Shown: positions 1-8,899 of the stretch, piece by piece
Layout: every line of letters begins with the position of its first letter
How positions within the stretch are numbered: position 1 is the stretch's first letter
Assembly (NCBI GenBank): GCA_946885545.1
Contig: CAMPGP010000001.1
Coordinates: forward strand, 1 to 39,529
Direction: 5' to 3'
From: an uncultured Altererythrobacter sp.
GTDB taxonomy: Bacteria > Pseudomonadota > Alphaproteobacteria > Sphingomonadales > Sphingomonadaceae
DNA length: 39,529 nucleotides
Notes under the pieces: generated by a model
The model's database searches: none
Told to the model about the DNA's origin: nothing
Seen by the model: the letters and a program-made list of their open reading frames with translations, nothing else
Made by a program: the position numbers and the translations under genes

Positions 1-2229
1 TGCCTCGTCGCCGATGCGCTGGGGATGGACCGGGTGATGATCCACCCGCTCGCGGGCGTGCTCTCGGCCTATGGGATCGGCCTCGCCGATCGCCGCGCCG
101 TGCGCGAACGGACATTGGCGCTCGACTTCGAACGCGAGGCGATGCCGCGGCTGAACGATGCCGCCGCGATGCTCGGCGAGGATGCGGAGCGCGACTTGCG
201 CGATCAGGGCGTATCGGGCGAGATCGCGCGCGAGGCGACCGTGCAGATGCGCACCCGCGGCGGCGACAGCACGATCGAGGTCGCGCTCGGCACGCTCGAC
301 GCGATGCAGGCGGCCTTCGACGAGGCCTATCGCAAGCAATTCGGTTTCCGCAGCGACGATGCCCTGGTGATCGACACGTTGCGGGTGGAGGCGGTACGCC
401 GCGCCGAAGCGGATGCCGCGGTGGCGCCCGAGCTTCCCGCGCGCTCGGGCGAGCCGCTGGCGCAAGTCGAATGCTTCATGGCAGGCGAGTGGCGCGAGGC
501 CCCGCTCTACGATCGCACTTCGCTCGCCGCGGGGTTCGAACTCGAAGGCCCGGCAATCGTGATCGACCCGACCTCGACCACGGTGATCGAGCCCGGCTGG
601 GGGCTGGATGTGGACGGTCGCGGCAACCTCATTCTCGAACGGCGCGAGGAGCGCGACGACGGCGCGCAGCTCGGCACCGCGGTCGATCCCGTCCGGCTGG
701 AGATCATGGGCGGGCTGTTCATGGCCATCGCCGAGGAAATGGGCGCCGCGCTCCAGCACAGCGCCTCCTCGGTCAACATCCGCGAGCGGCTCGATTTCTC
801 CTGCGCGGTGTTCGACGCGCAGGGCAACCTCGTCGCCAACGCGCCGCACATGCCGGTCCACCTCGGCTCGATGGGCGAGAGCGTGCGCACGATCATGGCG
901 CGGCGCGGGGAAATGCGCGACGGGCGCGGCATCTGCCAGGGTGACGTCTACGCGCTCAACGCACCCTACGACGGCGGCACACACCTGCCCGACATCACCG
1001 TGGTCATGCCGGTGTTCGTCGATCCTTCCGACCGCACCCCCGCCTACTTCGTCGCCGCGCGCGGTCACCACGCCGACATCGGCGGGATCACGCCGGGATC
1101 GATGCCGCCGATGAGCACCAGCGTCGAGGAAGAAGGCGTGCTGCTCGACAACGTGCTGATCGTCGAGGACGGCGAGTTCCTCGGCAAGGACCTGCGCGCG
1201 CTGCTGTCGTCCGGCCCCTACCCCTCGCGCAACGTCGCCGCCAACCTCGCGGACCTCAAGGCACAGGTAGCGGCCTGCACCAAGGGCGCGGACGAGCTGA
1301 AGCGGATCAGCCACGAATACGGGCGCGAAGGCGTCGCCGCCTACATGGGCCACGTCCAGGCGCACGCCGAGGAAGCGGTCCGCAAGCTGATCGAGCGGAT
1401 CGAGAACGGCCATTTCCGCTACGAGATGGACAACGGCGCGGTGGTCTCGGTGCAGGTCAGGGTCGACCGCGCGAACCGCTCGGCCACGGTAGATTTCGCG
1501 GGCACCTCGGATCAGCTTCCCGGCAATTTCAACGCGCCGGTCTCGGTCGTGCGCGCCGCCGTGCTCTACGTCGTGCGAACGCTGATCGACGATGCGATCC
1601 CGATGAACGAAGGCTGCCTGCGCCCGATCGATATCCGCGTCCCCGAAGGCTCGATGCTGCGCCCGCGCCATCCCGCCGCCGTGGTCGCGGGCAACGTCGA
1701 GACCAGCCAGGTCGTCACCGACGCGCTGTTCGGCGCATTGGGCGCGATGGCGGGCGCGCAAGGGACGATGAACAACTTCACCTTCGGCAACGAGCGGCAC
1801 CAGTACTACGAGACGATCGCGGGCGGATCGGGCGCCGGGCCCGATTTCGACGGCGCCGACGTGGTCCAGACGCACATGACCAACAGCCGGCTGACCGACC
1901 CCGAGATCCTCGAAACGCGCTTTCCGGTGCGGCTGGAGGAGTTCTCGATCCGGCGGGGTTCGGGCGGCGCAGGCGCGCACAAGGGCGGTGACGGCGCGGT
2001 GCGGCGCGTACGCTTCCTCGAACCGATGACCGCAGGCATGCTGGCCAATCGCCGCCGCGTGCCGCCGTTCGGGCTGGCGGGCGGCGCGGACGGAGCACTG
2101 GGCGTAAACCGCATCGAACGCGCCAACGGCACGGTCGAAACGCTCGAAGCGACCGCCGCGGCCGAAATGCAGGCGGGCGATGTGTTTGCGATCCTGACGC
2201 CCGGCGGCGGCGGCTACGGGGCGGGCTGA
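1..2229 (+). CDS. 5-oxoprolinase / hydantoinase, fused HyuA-HyuB type (C-terminal part, 5' end outside window)
   Basis: The frame is open from the first base, so this is the last ~742 residues of a longer protein; the family is usually about 1200-1300 residues. The first ~215 residues are the end of a HyuA (hydantoinase A/oxoprolinase) domain, with the typical stretch IHPLAGVLSAYGIGLAD. From about residue 225 (DPVRLEIMGGLFMAIAEEMG) it is HyuB, including GNLVANAPHMPVHLGSMG and the C-terminal ILTPGGGGYG signature. Single-chain HyuAB enzymes of this kind cleave 5-oxo-L-proline to glutamate with ATP in the cytoplasm; some relatives act on hydantoins or acetone. The downstream DUF969/DUF979 pair, linked to 5-oxoproline genes in other bacteria, favours 5-oxoprolinase. 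Substrate is inferred; family membership is clear. Confidence 0.9.
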   Translation, partial: CLVADALGMDRVMIHPLAGVLSAYGIGLADRRAVRERTLALDFEREAMPRLNDAAAMLGEDAERDLRDQGVSGEIAREATVQMRTRGGDSTIEVALGTLDAMQAAFDEAYRKQFGFRSDDALVIDTLRVEAVRRAEADAAVAPELPARSGEPLAQVECFMAGEWREAPLYDRTSLAAGFELEGPAIVIDPTSTTVIEPGWGLDVDGRGNLILERREERDDGAQLGTAVDPVRLEIMGGLFMAIAEEMGAALQHSASSVNIRERLDFSCAVFDAQGNLVANAPHMPVHLGSMGESVRTIMARRGEMRDGRGICQGDVYALNAPYDGGTHLPDITVVMPVFVDPSDRTPAYFVAARGHHADIGGITPGSMPPMSTSVEEEGVLLDNVLIVEDGEFLGKDLRALLSSGPYPSRNVAANLADLKAQVAACTKGADELKRISHEYGREGVAAYMGHVQAHAEEAVRKLIERIENGHFRYEMDNGAVVSVQVRVDRANRSATVDFAGTSDQLPGNFNAPVSVVRAAVLYVVRTLIDDAIPMNEGCLRPIDIRVPEGSMLRPRHPAAVVAGNVETSQVVTDALFGALGAMAGAQGTMNNFTFGNERHQYYETIAGGSGAGPDFDGADVVQTHMTNSRLTDPEILETRFPVRLEEFSIRRGSGGAGAHKGGDGAVRRVRFLEPMTAGMLANRRRVPPFGLAGGADGALGVNRIERANGTVETLEATAAAEMQAGDVFAILTPGGGGYGAG

Positions 2230-2256
2230 GATGGCAGATCAGCGACCCCGCAACCC

Positions 2257-2386
2257 CGTCACCCTGAACTCGTTTCAGGGTCCATGTAGCCGCCAGAGCC
2301 GCGCTTCGGACAAGGGCATGTGCGGCACGTTGCCAGCGGCCCTGCGCTGGAGGCAAAATGGATGCTGAAACGAGTTCAGCATGACG
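2257..2386. repeat. Paired palindromic (REP/BIME-like) repeat
   Basis: Two 29-base arms, 2257-2285 and 2358-2386, are inverted copies of each other (25 of 29 bases agree) separated by 72 bases. Each arm is itself a hairpin with a perfect 8-bp stem and 5-base loop: 2261-2281 (ACCCTGAA/TTCAGGGT) and 2362-2382 (ATGCTGAA/TTCAGCAT). All four differences between arms are two compensated base pairs, so the stems are preserved. This looks like the intergenic palindromic repeats common in sphingomonad genomes. It sits between the oxoprolinase and DUF969 genes and could act as an mRNA-stabilising or partial terminator structure. No transposase is next to it. Confidence 0.7.
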
Positions 2387-2439
2387 GTGAAGTGTGAACG
2401 CGATAACCGCAACGACTTCGGCCGGAGGGGATTAGCGCT

Positions 2440-3129
2440 ATGTGGGTCTTGCTCGGAATCGCGGTGATCGTGGTCGGGTTCCTGCTACGGTTCAATCCGC
2501 TGCTGGTGGTGGCGATCTCGGCGCTCGTGACGGGGCTGGCGGCGGGGATCGACCCGATCGAGGTGCTCGCCGCTTTCGGCAAGGCGTTCAACGACGCGCG
2601 CTACGTCAGCGTGGTCTATATCGTGCTGCCGGTGATCGGCATCCTCGAGCGCCACGGCTTGCAGGAGCGCGCGCGCGCCGCGATCGCTGCGTTCCGGGGC
2701 GCCACGGTGGGGCGGTTGCTGATCGGCTACCTCGTGTTCCGTCAGGCGACCGCGGCGCTCGGGCTGACCTCGATCGCGGGGCCCGCGCAGACCGTCCGCC
2801 CGCTGGTCGCGCCGATGGCGCTGGCCGCGGCGGAGACGCAGGGCGCCGATCCGGAGAGCGACCGGATCCCGGCGATGGCCGCGGGCACCGATAATGTCGG
2901 GCTGTTCTTCGGCGAGGACATCTTCATCGCCATCGGTTCGATCCTGCTGATGGTCGGCGTGCTCCAGACCTACGGCATCACCGCCGAACCGCTCGAACTG
3001 GCGAAGTGGGCGATCCCGACCGCGATCTGCGCCTTCGTGATCCACGGCGCGCGGCTGCTCTGGCTCGACCGCAAGCTCGCCAGCGAGCGCGCGGCGCGCG
3101 ATGCCGCCCCGGCGGAGGACGCGGCATGA
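2440..3129 (+). CDS. DUF969 membrane protein (putative 5-oxoproline carrier subunit)
   Basis: A 229-residue integral membrane protein with about five hydrophobic segments, beginning MWVLLGIAVIVVGFLLRF. The conserved DUF969 stretch YIVLPVIGILERHGLQERAR and the later segment GLTSIAGPAQTVRPLVAPMA are both present. The ATG is preceded by GGAGGGG about nine bases upstream. DUF969 is nearly always encoded next to DUF979, as here, and the pair clusters with 5-oxoprolinase or pyroglutamyl-peptidase genes in many bacteria, so it is widely suspected to import 5-oxoproline. Its stop overlaps the DUF979 start by four bases (ATGA), fitting a two-subunit complex. Transport is inferred from context. Confidence 0.85.
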   Translation: MWVLLGIAVIVVGFLLRFNPLLVVAISALVTGLAAGIDPIEVLAAFGKAFNDARYVSVVYIVLPVIGILERHGLQERARAAIAAFRGATVGRLLIGYLVFRQATAALGLTSIAGPAQTVRPLVAPMALAAAETQGADPESDRIPAMAAGTDNVGLFFGEDIFIAIGSILLMVGVLQTYGITAEPLELAKWAIPTAICAFVIHGARLLWLDRKLASERAARDAAPAEDAA

Positions 3130-4067
3130 TCGACTACGATTTCATCTACGCCGTCGGGGGCGCATTCTTCCTCGCCTTCGGGCTGCTGAGCGCGACCGAT
3201 CGCACCAATCCGAAACGCTGGGGCAACGCCGCGTTCTATGCCCTGCTCGCGACCAGTTTCTGGGCGGGCGACAGCCTCGGCGACGTGGGCAACGGAGTGC
3301 TCGTGCTCGGCCTCGTTGCGGTCGCCGGGTTCAAGCTGATGGGCAAGGGCGCGCGCGCGACCACCACGACCGAGGAGCGCGCCGCCGAGAGCGCGGCGCG
3401 CGGCAACCGTCTGTTTCTGCCCGCTCTGATCATCCCCGCGGTCGCGCTGATCGGCACGTTGGCGTTCAAGCGTTTTCCCGATATCTTCGACAGCGGGCAA
3501 GTGACGCTGGTGGCGCTGACCTTCGGCGTACTCGCCGCGCTGGTGGTCTGCTACGCCTGGTTCCGGCCGAAGCCCGTCACACCCTTCGCCGAAGGCACGC
3601 GACTGATGGACAGCGTCGGCTGGGCCGCGGTGCTGCCGCAGATGCTCGCCAGCCTCGGCGCGGTCTTCGCGCTCGCGGGCGTGGGCGAGGTCGTCGGCGG
3701 GATCGCGGGCGGGATCATCCCCGAGGGCAGCCTGCTGGGCGCGGTCGCGGTCTACGCCGTCGGCATGGCGCTGTTCACGATGGTGATGGGCAACGCCTTC
3801 GCCGCCTTTCCCGTGATGTTCGCCGGGATCGGCGTGCCGGTGCTGATCGGCGCGTTCTCCGGCGACCCGATCCGCATCGCCGCGATCGGCATGCTGGCGG
3901 GCTTCTGCGGCACGCTGATGACCCCGATGGCGGCCAACTTCAATCTCGTGCCCGCCGCGCTGCTCGAGCTGAAGGATCAGAACGCGGTGATCAAGGCGCA
4001 GATACCCACCGCGATCCCGCTGCTGCTCGCCAACATCGCGCTGATCTACTTCCTGGCTTTCCCGTGA
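3126..4067 (+). CDS. DUF979 membrane protein (putative 5-oxoproline carrier subunit)
   Basis: A 313-residue polytopic membrane protein of the DUF979 family, with opening MIDYDFIYAVGGAFFLAFGL and the conserved NPKRWGNAAFYALLATSFWAG region. Later segments are strongly hydrophobic, including FAAFPVMFAGIGVPVLIGAF and GTLMTPMAANFNLVPAALLE. It starts inside the stop of the DUF969 gene (ATGA), so the two are translationally coupled and probably form one transporter. Together with the upstream oxoprolinase this looks like a 5-oxoproline uptake and salvage unit. Substrate is an inference from neighbourhood; no ATPase or binding protein is nearby, so a secondary carrier is more likely than an ABC system. 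Confidence 0.85.
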   Translation: MIDYDFIYAVGGAFFLAFGLLSATDRTNPKRWGNAAFYALLATSFWAGDSLGDVGNGVLVLGLVAVAGFKLMGKGARATTTTEERAAESAARGNRLFLPALIIPAVALIGTLAFKRFPDIFDSGQVTLVALTFGVLAALVVCYAWFRPKPVTPFAEGTRLMDSVGWAAVLPQMLASLGAVFALAGVGEVVGGIAGGIIPEGSLLGAVAVYAVGMALFTMVMGNAFAAFPVMFAGIGVPVLIGAFSGDPIRIAAIGMLAGFCGTLMTPMAANFNLVPAALLELKDQNAVIKAQIPTAIPLLLANIALIYFLAFP

Positions 4068-4329
4068 TGCGGGTCGCGGGCACGCGCGCGCGAAACGATT
4101 TTCCTACACCCTGCCCGTCCTGCTAGCAGGGCCGGATGATCGCCCGTTCGCCCCGCTCTTCCCCCGCATCGATCGCGCTCCCGCGGAAGGTGACACAATG
4201 CGCCACCGCATCGGTAGCGCGGAGTGACGGATTCCCGTGTGTTTTCCGCCTGTTGCCTCCTGCGCAACGACGCTTGGAAAGTTTTTCAAAAGGGGTGGGT
4301 CTGTGGTCCAGGCGAGCCGGGGCCTTGCC

Positions 4330-5307
4330 ATGATGCTGACGGAGAATCACGCCCGCACGTTCGCCGCGATGACGCTCGGCCATCTAGGCCTGCGCTACCC
4401 CTACAAGCTCGATCTGGTGCTTACCGGACCGGAGGACGCGGTCGAGCCCGCCGTGCTCCACCCGATCTTCCACGGCAGCTTCGACTGGCACTCGTGCGTG
4501 CATGGCTACTGGCAGGTGCTGCGGCTCGCGCGGCTGTTCCCCGACATGCCCGAAGCGGCGGGAATCCGTGCCCGCGCCGACGAGATGCTGGTGTCGGAAA
4601 AGGTCACGGGCGAAGTCGAGCGGCTTGACCGGCCGTACAGCGCGGCCTTCGAGCGGCCCTACGGTTGGGGCTGGCTCCTCGCGCTCCATGCCGAGGCGGC
4701 GCGCCACGATGCGCCGTGGGCCGCCGCGCTCGAACCGCTGGCGCTGCGCTTCGCCGCGATGTTCGCCGAGCACCTGCCCAAGCTGACCTACCCGATCACC
4801 GTCGGCACGCACTTCAACACCGCCTTCGCGCTGGTGTTGGCGCTCGAATGGGCGGAGGACCGCGACCCCGCGCTCGCAGCGCTGATCGGCGAGCGCGCGC
4901 GCGCCTGGTTCGGCGCGCGCAGCGATTATCGCGGGTGGGAGCCAGGCGGCGACGAGTTCCTCTCCCCCGCCCTCACCGCCGCGCTGCTGATGAGCTGGGT
5001 GATGAGCCGCGCCGAATTCGCCGAATGGTTCGCCGCCTTCCTGCCTCACGCCGACGATCGCCAGCCCGCCGTGCTCTTCGAACCCGCCGAAGTCTCCGAC
5101 CGCACCGACGGCAAGATCGCCCACCTCGACGGGCTCAACCTCAGCCGCGCCTGGTGCTGGCGAGCGATCGGCCGGGCGCTGGGCCAGCCCGAACGCTTCG
5201 GCCCCGTGGCGGACGCGCACATCGCCGCCAGCCTGCCCCACATCGGCGAGGACTACATGGGCAGCCACTGGCTCGCCAGCTTCGCCCTCCTCGCGCTGGA
5301 GGGCTAG
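4330..5307 (+). CDS. DUF2891 family protein
   Basis: About 325 residues, soluble, no signal peptide. The family pattern is clear: ENHARTFAAMTLGHLGLRYPYKLDLVL at the N-terminus (positions ~5-30), HPIFHGSFDWHSCVHGYW, then PYGWGWLLALHAE and THFNTAFALVLALEW. The many Trp, His and aromatic residues in helical blocks recall alpha-helical barrel proteins, but no catalytic residues are established. DUF2891 genes often accompany DUF969/DUF979, so a role in 5-oxoproline or amino-acid derivative metabolism is a guess from context. I take the ATG at 4330 because family similarity begins there; an in-frame GTG at 4303 with a good AAAAGGGG ribosome site is an alternative. The stop shares the palindrome CTAG with the convergent gene. 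Confidence 0.8.
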   Translation: MMLTENHARTFAAMTLGHLGLRYPYKLDLVLTGPEDAVEPAVLHPIFHGSFDWHSCVHGYWQVLRLARLFPDMPEAAGIRARADEMLVSEKVTGEVERLDRPYSAAFERPYGWGWLLALHAEAARHDAPWAAALEPLALRFAAMFAEHLPKLTYPITVGTHFNTAFALVLALEWAEDRDPALAALIGERARAWFGARSDYRGWEPGGDEFLSPALTAALLMSWVMSRAEFAEWFAAFLPHADDRQPAVLFEPAEVSDRTDGKIAHLDGLNLSRAWCWRAIGRALGQPERFGPVADAHIAASLPHIGEDYMGSHWLASFALLALEG

Positions 5308-8300
5308 CTGGTCTCCGCGATATTGTCGTCGGAGTTGCGGTCGATGTACTTGTTGTAGGGATCGATCCCGGCGAAGCTCGGGCGTTCCTCCGTCATCACC
5401 GTGATCGTCTGCCGGCCGGAACGGATGGGGCGCCGCTCCATGAACAGCACGTTTTCGCGGTCGAACGCGCCCTGCCCTGGCCGCGCGGTGAACAGGCCGA
5501 TCTCGATCACGTCGTCGAGCGAGGCCTCGGTCTCCTTGCCCTTCCCGTCGGCGTAGAACTTGCTCGCCTCGACCGTCAGCGTGGTCTCGAACCGGCCGCC
5601 CGGCAACTCGCGCACCGTCGCATCCTCGACCTTGAGGTCGTAGAGCGTGATCCGCTGGAGCAGATCGCGCACCAGCTGCCGCTCGCGCTCGGTGCGCGCC
5701 AGGCCGAGGAAGCCGTTCACCAGATCGCGCGAGCTGGCATAGGGCGGCCCCTGGAAACGGTAGCGATCGAGCAGGCCGGCGAGCATCGCGTTCACCCGGT
5801 CCTCGCCCAGCCGGTCCTGCAGCAGGTACATGACCACAGAGCCCTTGCGGTAATGGATGTAGGCCTGGTTCTCGACCCGCTCGAGCGGCAGTTCCTCGAT
5901 CACCTCGCCCCCGCGAGCCGACAGGTAGGTGTCGAGCTCGAACTTGAGGAAGCGGCGGATCTTGTCCTCGCCGTAGAGCTCCTTCATCACCATCAGCGCC
6001 GAATACTGCGCCAGCGTTTCCACAAGGATCGTGCCACCCTGCTGGTCGGCGCCGATCAACTGGTGCGCCCAGTACTGGTGCGCGACCTCGTGCGCGGTCA
6101 CATAGGTGACGTAGTCGATGCTTTCCTCGTCGGCATTGTCGGCGATGAAGCCGATGCTTTCGGAATAGGGCATCGTCCCGGCGAAAGCCTGCGCGAAGCT
6201 GGCATAGCCGGGAAATTCGACGATCCGCGCATGTGGGAACTGATAGGGTCCGAAGTTGCCCCGGTAATACCCCAGCGAGGTCTCCATCGCGTCGAGCATC
6301 CGGTCGACGTTGAAGTCGTGCGGCGCATGGTGGAACACCTGCAGGTTCACCCCATCCGCCATCCGCTCGCGCAGCGCGTAGTCGGCGGACTGGATCGAGA
6401 AGAACGACAGGATCGGGCTGTCCGAAACGAACCGCGCGATCCGGCGTCCGTCCACCACTTCGTCCGACACGCGCACGCCCGGCGCGATCGGCGTCTGGTC
6501 CGAAACGGTCGACACCGTGATGTCCGCCGTCACCCAGTCGGCATTGCCGACGTAGTTTCGATCGCGCGCACTCTCGTCTTCCAGCTTCGCCGGACGAAGT
6601 TCGGACTGGAGGCCGTATTTGCGGCGCGTCGCCCGATCCTGCAGCAGCCCCGACCGGTCCATCCCGATCTGCGGAGCGAACTCGCCGTTGTTGAGGAACG
6701 TGCCGTTCTTCACCAGCCGGGTGTCGTTCCCGGTGGTGCGGAAGCCGCGCTGCCAGCGTCGCGTCTCGAACGTGAGGGCGGCTTCAGCGCCCGGGGCAAG
6801 CGGCTCCTCGAATTCGTAGATGCGATAGCGGTTGATCTCGTCGTTCATCGCCAGGCGCGCGCCCGGGACCGAGATGTCGAGGATTTCGGCATTCGGGTCG
6901 GGCAGGCGTACGTGGAGCTGCGGAACCGGCGCGCCGGTGTCGTTGACCAGCCGGTAGCGGCCCCGTGCGAGCATCCGGCTTTCCTCGGGATAGAGATCGA
7001 CCCGCATTGTGACGTCGGCGAGCGACGGCTGCGCTACCGTCTCGTACTTGAGATATTTCTTCTCGTATGCCGCCAGCGCAGCCTCGACATCGTCCTGCGT
7101 GCGATACTCCTCGACCACGTTCATCTGATTGAACAAGTATGCACCCGTTCCTGCCGCGACGAGGACTCCCACGCCAAGCAGAGCGCCCGCGGGCGATACG
7201 AGCCGTCGTGGCAGGCTACGCAGCCGAGGCATCAGCGCGCCGTCTGCGCCACGCCGCCAGAGCAGGTGCGCGAGCACGGCCAGGATCAACGCGAACGCGC
7301 CCCAGTAGAGCCGCAGCCACCACCCCATCGCCCAGCCCACGTCGGCGCGGTTGATATCGGAGATCGGGTTGGTCCCCGTGTCGCCGTAGACGTAGAGCGG
7401 GTGCTCGAAGCCGATGCTCGCCAGAACGATGCCGGCGACGACGTAGATCACCATGATGCCCCAGCCGAGGTACTTGTTGGGGCTTAGCGCCTGGACGAAC
7501 ACCGCGAGGATCGCGAGCAGGACCATGTCCACCGTCATTGGCAGGAGGTACCAGGCGAAGTACTTGCCGACTTCGAGATCTGCGTAACCGCGGAGGAGCT
7601 GGATCAGCATCGCGGCGACGACCGAGATCAGCAGCGTGGCGAACAGCACCAGCGCCACCGCGATCGTCTTGGGCACCATGTACGACCAGCCGGGGACCGA
7701 TGTGGAATCGACGATCTCGTGCATCTTGCGATCGCGATCGCGCCAGACCAGCTCGCCGCCATAATAAATCGCAATGATGATCGGGATCAGCACGAACGAG
7801 CCGATCAGCGGAGCGATCAGCGAAAACGTCACCGGGCGCGTCGGCGTGCCGTAGAGGTCGTTGCCGAAATAGAGCGCGGAACCCGAATTGAACAGGCCGA
7901 CCAGTAGCAGAACGAAGAACGCCGGGCTGCGGAACACCTGCCCCATCTCGAACCGCGTTCGCGCGACCAGCCGGGCCCATCCCGCCTTGTCGGGCCGCAA
8001 GGCCGGAAGCCTGTCGACGATCAAGGGCTCCCCAGCGGCAAGCTTCGCTTCTTTCCTCGCCTTGCGGCGCGCCTTGCGCTGCGAGAGGCCCTTTTCCCCG
8101 AAGCGGAAACGCCAGTAGGCGAACGACAGTGCCGCCGCCACGAACGCAAACCAGATAAGCCTGTTGGCGAGGATAAGTCCCTGGAGCGCAGGGAGCTGCG
8201 CATTCGATTCTGCTGCGGTCCAGTATCGCGTCGTCTCGAACAGCGCAGCGAGTCCGAAAGGTTCGCCCAATGCTGCGAACGACCGCAGTTCCGGCTCCGA

Positions 8301-8888
8301 TCCGACGATGGCGGTGAAAACGAGGTACAGCACCAGAAACGCCACAACGGCGACGTAGGTGTACATCATCGATCGGGTCACGGTGGCGATTGCGAAGAAC
8401 AGCGCGCTGGTGAGCAGGATGTTGGGGAGCGCAAACGCGAAATAGGCATTGGCGTAGAATGCCAGACGGTTCGGTCCCAGCGTCTCCGCATCAACCCACG
8501 GCATCAGCGAGCCGAGCCAGATCGCCAGCGGCACGACCAGAAACGCCACCGCCGCGGCGAACCACGCGCCGACGAAACGGCCGATCAGGTAGTCGAACTT
8601 GCTCACTCTCGTCGAGCGGACCATCGGCCCGAACCCGCTTTCCTCGTCGCGCACGATCACGTTGGCGACGAAGGCGGTCGTGATGAACATGTAGAACAGC
8701 GAGAGGATCAGGTGGGTCTGGACGATCGCGACGGGGCTGTTGGCATGAACGTTGCCGCCGCTGCCGATCTGGATATCGTCGCTCGTCGCCGCCCCGAAGG
8801 TCAGCAGAAAAAACAGGATGGTCGCGACCCAGAACACAGGATTGCGGAACTGATAGCGCAGCTCGAACGCGGCGATCTTCGCGAACAT
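5304..8888 (-). CDS. ABC-2 permease fused to M1-family aminopeptidase
   Basis: 1194 residues. Residues ~1-560 carry two ABC-2 permease-like blocks of membrane segments (first opening FAKIAAFELRYQFRNPVFW; second starting near LVARTRFEMGQVFRSPAFF). After a transmembrane anchor (~565-590), the rest is an M1 zinc-peptidase region. Zinc ligands are HEVAHQYWAHQ near residue 930 and the glutamate in VETLAQYSALMVM; AGTMPYSESIGFI takes the place of the substrate-binding GAMEN loop. The catalytic elements look intact, so peptidase activity is plausible. The ABC ATPase ends 11 bases upstream in the same operon. The family is annotated as ABC permease/M1 aminopeptidase and its substrate is unknown; export of a peptide with processing outside, or peptide-driven signalling, are guesses. 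Confidence 0.88.
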   Translation of the reverse strand: MFAKIAAFELRYQFRNPVFWVATILFFLLTFGAATSDDIQIGSGGNVHANSPVAIVQTHLILSLFYMFITTAFVANVIVRDEESGFGPMVRSTRVSKFDYLIGRFVGAWFAAAVAFLVVPLAIWLGSLMPWVDAETLGPNRLAFYANAYFAFALPNILLTSALFFAIATVTRSMMYTYVAVVAFLVLYLVFTAIVGSEPELRSFAALGEPFGLAALFETTRYWTAAESNAQLPALQGLILANRLIWFAFVAAALSFAYWRFRFGEKGLSQRKARRKARKEAKLAAGEPLIVDRLPALRPDKAGWARLVARTRFEMGQVFRSPAFFVLLLVGLFNSGSALYFGNDLYGTPTRPVTFSLIAPLIGSFVLIPIIIAIYYGGELVWRDRDRKMHEIVDSTSVPGWSYMVPKTIAVALVLFATLLISVVAAMLIQLLRGYADLEVGKYFAWYLLPMTVDMVLLAILAVFVQALSPNKYLGWGIMVIYVVAGIVLASIGFEHPLYVYGDTGTNPISDINRADVGWAMGWWLRLYWGAFALILAVLAHLLWRRGADGALMPRLRSLPRRLVSPAGALLGVGVLVAAGTGAYLFNQMNVVEEYRTQDDVEAALAAYEKKYLKYETVAQPSLADVTMRVDLYPEESRMLARGRYRLVNDTGAPVPQLHVRLPDPNAEILDISVPGARLAMNDEINRYRIYEFEEPLAPGAEAALTFETRRWQRGFRTTGNDTRLVKNGTFLNNGEFAPQIGMDRSGLLQDRATRRKYGLQSELRPAKLEDESARDRNYVGNADWVTADITVSTVSDQTPIAPGVRVSDEVVDGRRIARFVSDSPILSFFSIQSADYALRERMADGVNLQVFHHAPHDFNVDRMLDAMETSLGYYRGNFGPYQFPHARIVEFPGYASFAQAFAGTMPYSESIGFIADNADEESIDYVTYVTAHEVAHQYWAHQLIGADQQGGTILVETLAQYSALMVMKELYGEDKIRRFLKFELDTYLSARGGEVIEELPLERVENQAYIHYRKGSVVMYLLQDRLGEDRVNAMLAGLLDRYRFQGPPYASSRDLVNGFLGLARTERERQLVRDLLQRITLYDLKVEDATVRELPGGRFETTLTVEASKFYADGKGKETEASLDDVIEIGLFTARPGQGAFDRENVLFMERRPIRSGRQTITVMTEERPSFAGIDPYNKYIDRNSDDNIAETS

Positions 8889-8899
8889 GGCCCGCCCCC

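Noticed and set aside
4068..4329. Possible second small gene before DUF2891
   Set aside because: Several overlapping short frames on both strands, none with a good start or protein-like composition; treated as leader DNA.
4665..7487. Very long plus-strand reading frame (940 codons) across the DUF2891 end and the permease-peptidase gene
   Set aside because: It is antisense to well-recognised protein domains, is Arg/His/Val-rich and matches no family; a by-product of high GC content.
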